The notes under the pieces were generated by a model. The model was not told the origin of the DNA. It saw nothing but the letters and a program-made list of their open reading frames with translations, and ran no database searches. A DNA stretch of 10,750 bases from JAWVFK01 sp033856175 (GTDB lineage: Bacteria > Actinomycetota > Thermoleophilia > Solirubrobacterales > 70-9), in assembly GCA_033856175.1 (NCBI GenBank), contig JAWVFK010000032.1:1-10750 (forward strand). Direction: 5' to 3'. Below are positions 7,677 to 10,750 of the stretch, one piece after another (position 1 is the stretch's first letter; each line of letters starts with the position of its first letter). The translations under genes and the position numbers were made by a program.

Positions 7677-8423
7677 ATGCACCACGTCCAGGAGAACCAG
7701 CCTGAAGGAGTGCCGCCGCTGGCGCTGACCGGTGAGCGCACGCTGCCCGACGTGCCTGAGGAGAACTACTGGTTCCGCCGCCACCTGGCCGTCTACGAGT
7801 GGATCGCCGCTCGCGTCGACGGCCAGCGCGTCGCCGACCTGGCCTGCGGCGAGGGCTACGGCTCCGACGTGCTCGCCACGACGGCGGCGGACGTCATCGG
7901 CGTCGATGCCAACCCCGAGGCGCACGAGCACGCCAGGGCGCGCTACCGCCGTCCCAACCTGCGCTTCCAGCGCACGCTGGTCGAGCAGTTCGACGAGCCC
8001 CGTGACGCGATCGTCTTCCTGCAGACGATCGAGCACATTGTCGAGCCGGCCGAGCTGCTGCGGCGCTTCGCCGGCCTGGCGCCGGTCTCCTACGTCTCGA
8101 CCCCCAACCGGTTGACGCTGGCGCCGCAGGGCGCCGAGAAGTCCGACAACCCCTGGCACCTGCGCGAGTACACGATCGAGGAGTACCGCGCCCTGCTCGA
8201 CCCCTGCTTCTCCCACGTCGAGATCTTCGGCCTCTTCCACGCCCGCAAGCTGCGCCTCCACGAGCTGGCGATCAAGGCCGGCTGGGACCGCCTCCACCCG
8301 GCGCTGCGCATCACGAAGCCCTTCTACGACCGCTTCGTCCCGGCGATCGCAGCGAGCGACTTCCAGCTGCGGCAGACGGGTCTCGAGCGGGCGCTGGACT
8401 TCATCGCCGTCTGCCATGCCTGA
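7677..8423 (+). CDS. SAM-dependent methyltransferase, Rv3030-like (methylglucose polysaccharide cluster)
   Basis: A 248-residue class I methyltransferase. Motif I is VADLACGEGYG (52-62), the acidic ribose-binding residue is Asp77 (VIGVDAN), and the motif LQTIEHI is at 115-121. The N-terminal block LTGERT (17-22) with ENYWFRRH (29-36), and the later STPNRLT (141-147), are as I recall the distinctive blocks of mycobacterial Rv3030. That gene lies in the MGLP locus and is proposed to methylate glucose units. The next two genes also match that locus in order, so transfer of methyl groups from SAM to a cytoplasmic alpha-glucan is the best prediction; acceptor position is unknown. A GGAG at 7661-7664, 12 bases before the ATG, is a marginal SD. 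The stop overlaps the start of the GH57 gene by 8 bp, indicating translational coupling. Confidence 0.87.
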   Translation: MHHVQENQPEGVPPLALTGERTLPDVPEENYWFRRHLAVYEWIAARVDGQRVADLACGEGYGSDVLATTAADVIGVDANPEAHEHARARYRRPNLRFQRTLVEQFDEPRDAIVFLQTIEHIVEPAELLRRFAGLAPVSYVSTPNRLTLAPQGAEKSDNPWHLREYTIEEYRALLDPCFSHVEIFGLFHARKLRLHELAIKAGWDRLHPALRITKPFYDRFVPAIAASDFQLRQTGLERALDFIAVCHA

Positions 8424-9834
8424 CGAGACCCACGGCGATCTGGCGATCGTCCTCCACTCGCACATGCCCTACGTCGAGGGCTTCGGCACCTACCCATTCG
8501 GCGAGGAGTGGCTCTTCGACGCGGCGTGTCGCTCCTACCTGCCCATCCTCGAAGTTGCCGACCGGCTGACGATGACCGTGACCCCGGTCCTCGCCGACCA
8601 GCTCGAGGACCCCGGCGTCGCCGCCCGGCTGCGCGAGTTCGTCGCCCGCCACCGCCTCGGCGGCGCCGAGATCGACGCCCGCGACGCGGCCGCCGAGCTC
8701 CAGCCTGCCGCGCGCGCCTGGGCCGAGCGCTACGCCCGGGTCGTCGACCGCCTCGATTCGTGCGAGGGAAACGTCGTCAGTGCCTTCGCGGCGGCCCAGG
8801 ACGAGGGGCGGATCGCGCTGATGGCCTCGGCCGCCAGCCACGCCGTGCTGCCGCTGGTGGCCACGGAGGCCGGGCGGCGGCTGCAGATCGATGCCGGCCT
8901 GCGCTCGCACCGCCGCCGTTTCGGCCCCGCCGCCGGCTTCTGGCTGCCCGAGTGCGCCTACGAGCCCGGGCTGGAGCGGCTGCTGGCCGAGCGCTCGATC
9001 TCCTACTTCTGCAGCGACCAGAGCGCCGCCCAGAGTGCCGCTGACGACCCGCCGCTGGCGCCGATCGCCACCGCCGCCGGGCCCGTGGCGATGCCGATCG
9101 ACTGGCCGACGGTGCGCCGCGTCTGGTCCTGGGACGGCTATCCCTCCGACCCCGTCTACGCCGAGCACCACTCGCGCTCTCAGCAGGGAACGCATCTCTG
9201 GTCAATCGCCAAGCAGCCCTACGACCCGGGCGCGGCGGCGGCACGCGCCCGCGAGCAGGCCGCCGAGTTCGCCGCCGCGGTCGCCGAGCGGCTCGCCGCC
9301 CACCGCGAGCGCCGCGGCCACCGCGGCCTGCTCGTCTTCGCGATCGACACCGAACTGCTGGGCGACTGGTGGTCGGAGGGCCCGATCTGGCTCGCCGAGC
9401 TATTGAGCATTGCCGCTGACCACGGAATCTCGCTCGTCACCCTGCCCCAGGCCCTCGCCGAGCACGACGCCGCCGAACGAGCGCTGCTTCCCTCGAGCTG
9501 GGGCGAGAACAAGGATCTCTCGACCTGGGATTCGCCTGAGGTCTCCGACCTGGCCTGGGCGTCGCGCCGGCTGGAGCTGCGCCTGCTGCGTGCCGTGGCA
9601 GGCAACGGGTTGTCCCAGCCGGTGGCCGAGCGCGCCACCCGTGAACTGCTGGCCTGCCAGGCGAGCGACTGGGCGTTCATCGACAAGCATGGCCAGGCGG
9701 GGGACTACGGCTTTCAGCGCGCGGTCAATCACGCGGCGGCGATGCTCGACGCCCTAGACTGCGACGAGCCTCCAAGCCCGCGTATGCGCAACCTGGCCCC
9801 CGATCTCAGCCTCGTCCCGCTGCTCGAGCCCTAG
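8416..9834 (+). CDS. GH57-family alpha-glucan enzyme (branching-enzyme-like, Rv3031-like)
   Basis: A 472-residue GH57 protein with a C-terminal DUF1957-like helical domain. Motif 1 is HSHMPY at 14-19. The nucleophile motif is WLPECAY at 176-182, with Glu179 at the position of the catalytic Glu of characterised GH57 branching enzymes. The acid/base motif is AIDTELLGDWW with Asp311. A later block (SSWGEN, then SDWAFI) is also typical of GH57 branching enzymes. The expected reaction acts on alpha-1,4-glucan (branching or transglycosylation) in the cytoplasm; no signal peptide is present. It is shorter than typical members (about 510-560), with a compact region around WSWDGYPSDPVY. The usual GHWW of the acid/base motif reads GDWW. 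It overlaps the methyltransferase stop by 8 bp (ATGCCTGA) with no own SD. It precedes the GT4 gene by 20 bp, as Rv3031 lies between Rv3030 and Rv3032. A different role within oligosaccharide initiation cannot be excluded. Confidence 0.9.
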   Translation: MPDETHGDLAIVLHSHMPYVEGFGTYPFGEEWLFDAACRSYLPILEVADRLTMTVTPVLADQLEDPGVAARLREFVARHRLGGAEIDARDAAAELQPAARAWAERYARVVDRLDSCEGNVVSAFAAAQDEGRIALMASAASHAVLPLVATEAGRRLQIDAGLRSHRRRFGPAAGFWLPECAYEPGLERLLAERSISYFCSDQSAAQSAADDPPLAPIATAAGPVAMPIDWPTVRRVWSWDGYPSDPVYAEHHSRSQQGTHLWSIAKQPYDPGAAAARAREQAAEFAAAVAERLAAHRERRGHRGLLVFAIDTELLGDWWSEGPIWLAELLSIAADHGISLVTLPQALAEHDAAERALLPSSWGENKDLSTWDSPEVSDLAWASRRLELRLLRAVAGNGLSQPVAERATRELLACQASDWAFIDKHGQAGDYGFQRAVNHAAAMLDALDCDEPPSPRMRNLAPDLSLVPLLEP

Positions 9835-9854
9835 ATAACGACCGTGAGCCCACC

Positions 9855-10750
9855 ATGACCCGGGTCCTGATCCTCTCTTGGGAGTACCCGCCGCTGATCG
9901 AAGGCGGTCTGGCTCGGCATGTGCGAAAGCTCTCCGAGGCACTGGTGCCGCTCGGCGTCGAGGTCCACGTGCTGACGCGCGGGGGAGAGGAGTCGCCGGC
10001 GGAGGAGGTCTTCAACGGCGTCCACGTCCATCGCATCCGCGAGCCGACCCGGCCGACCGAGCTCGGCGAGTTCGTCGCCTGGGTCGAGCACATGAACGCC
10101 GACATGCTCGCCGCCGGGGTCGAGCTGGGCGATCGCTACGAGTTCGACCTCGTCCACGGCCTCGACTGGCTCGTCGCCGCCGCCGGCGACCATCTCGCCA
10201 AGCGCTTCGGCACGCCGCTGCTGACGACGATCCACGCGACCGAGTACGGGCGCCACCAGGGGTGGGTCGACAAGCACCCGCAATCGCACATCCACGGCAT
10301 CGAGAGGTGGATGGCCAACCGCGCCGACCGCGTCATCACCTGCTCGCACTACATGCGCGAGCACGTGTCCGACATCTACGACCTCGAGGAGGCCCGGGTC
10401 CGGGTGATCCCCAACGGGATCGACCCGCTCGACCTCCAGCCCGTGGACGACCTCGACCGCCTGCGCGCCCGGTTCGCGGCGCCCGATGAGCGGCTGATCG
10501 TGCTGGTCGGCCGCCTGGTTTACGAGAAGGGCTTCCAGCTCGCCCTGGAGGCGCTGCCCGGCCTGGTGGAGCGCCTGGGCAACGTGCGCTTCCTGGTCGC
10601 CGGTTCCGGCACCCACGAGGCGGAGCTGCGCCGCCAGGCCGCCGAGCTGGGGCTGGAGGAGCACGGCACGTTCCTGGGCTGGATCGGCGACGACGTGCTG
10701 CACTCGCTCTACCGGATCGCCGACCTGTGCGTGGTCCCCTCGCTGTACGA
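9855..10750 (+). CDS. GT4 glycosyltransferase, Rv3032-like alpha-1,4-glucan glucosyltransferase (3' end outside window)
   Basis: 298 complete codons are visible and the frame is open at the window end. The GT-B fold N-terminal domain starts with VLILSWEYPPLIEGGLARHV (4-23), the glycine-rich acceptor-side loop typical of glycogen-synthase-like GT4 enzymes. TTIHATEYGRHQGW (124-137) and VITCSHYM (160-167) follow, then the C-terminal domain start IPNGID (185-190) and VGRLVYEKG (218-226), the sugar-nucleotide phosphate-binding block. The EX7E motif expected soon after VVPSLYE falls just beyond the window. These blocks agree with my memory of M. tuberculosis Rv3032 (414 residues), which elongates the alpha-1,4-glucan of MGLP from an activated glucose. 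About 115 residues would thus be missing. A role in glycogen synthesis instead is possible. Donor (UDP- or ADP-glucose) cannot be read from the visible part. No SD; probably cotranscribed with the GH57 gene. Confidence 0.9.
   Translation, partial: MTRVLILSWEYPPLIEGGLARHVRKLSEALVPLGVEVHVLTRGGEESPAEEVFNGVHVHRIREPTRPTELGEFVAWVEHMNADMLAAGVELGDRYEFDLVHGLDWLVAAAGDHLAKRFGTPLLTTIHATEYGRHQGWVDKHPQSHIHGIERWMANRADRVITCSHYMREHVSDIYDLEEARVRVIPNGIDPLDLQPVDDLDRLRARFAAPDERLIVLVGRLVYEKGFQLALEALPGLVERLGNVRFLVAGSGTHEAELRRQAAELGLEEHGTFLGWIGDDVLHSLYRIADLCVVPSLY

Noticed and set aside
6966..8465. A 499-codon minus-strand open frame spanning both methyltransferases.
   Set aside because: It overlaps the real minus-strand methyltransferase in another frame and the plus-strand one in antisense; composition is Arg/Ala-rich shadow sequence.

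Overview
The window is very GC-rich, densely packed chromosomal DNA of an actinobacterium. Gene content and style suggest the Thermoleophilia/Solirubrobacterales side of Actinomycetota: strong G/C bias at codon position 3, long spurious antisense ORFs, several starts without a Shine-Dalgarno (SD), an Rv1264-type adenylate cyclase, and a methyltransferase-GH57-GT4 cluster resembling mycobacterial Rv3030-Rv3031-Rv3032. This assignment is inferred from content, not from a marker gene. I see no tRNA, rRNA, CRISPR array, insertion sequence or phage gene.

Layout. (1) Bases 1-660: the 3' part of a proline-rich protein ending in one membrane helix and a basic tail. (2) 721-1035, minus: a small protein of six near-perfect heptads (21-bp DNA repeats) plus a C-terminal membrane helix. 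(3) 1036-1148: a divergent intergenic region carrying a tandem heptamer and an 8-bp inverted repeat built on GCGCA. (4) 1149-3897: a two-gene operon, a ParA/Soj-type ATPase whose end overlaps an ftsZ that has its own strong SD. Both proteins carry about 160-residue Pro/Ala/Glu-rich N-terminal extensions before otherwise intact catalytic cores. (5) 3936-5495: a gamma-glutamyltransferase-fold Ntn hydrolase without signal peptide and with changed substrate-pocket residues. (6) 5551-6684: a class III adenylate cyclase with an N-terminal regulatory domain. (7) 6686-7603, minus: a class I SAM methyltransferase, convergent with the cyclase. (8) 7677-10750: a plus-strand operon of methyltransferase, GH57 glucan-active enzyme and GT4 glycosyltransferase, the last cut by the window end.

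How the genes may work together. The ParA-FtsZ pair is most simply read as a cytoskeletal/positioning unit in which a ParA-family ATPase acts with, or spatially controls, an FtsZ polymer. The last three genes match in order and motifs the mycobacterial genes for the alpha-1,4-glucan of 6-O-methylglucose lipopolysaccharide (MGLP), so a cytoplasmic methylated glucan is predicted. The divergent methyltransferase at 7603 could serve the same pathway or be unrelated.

The two most interesting points are the coupled ParA-FtsZ operon with matching extensions and the MGLP-like cluster. No wholly new system is evident.
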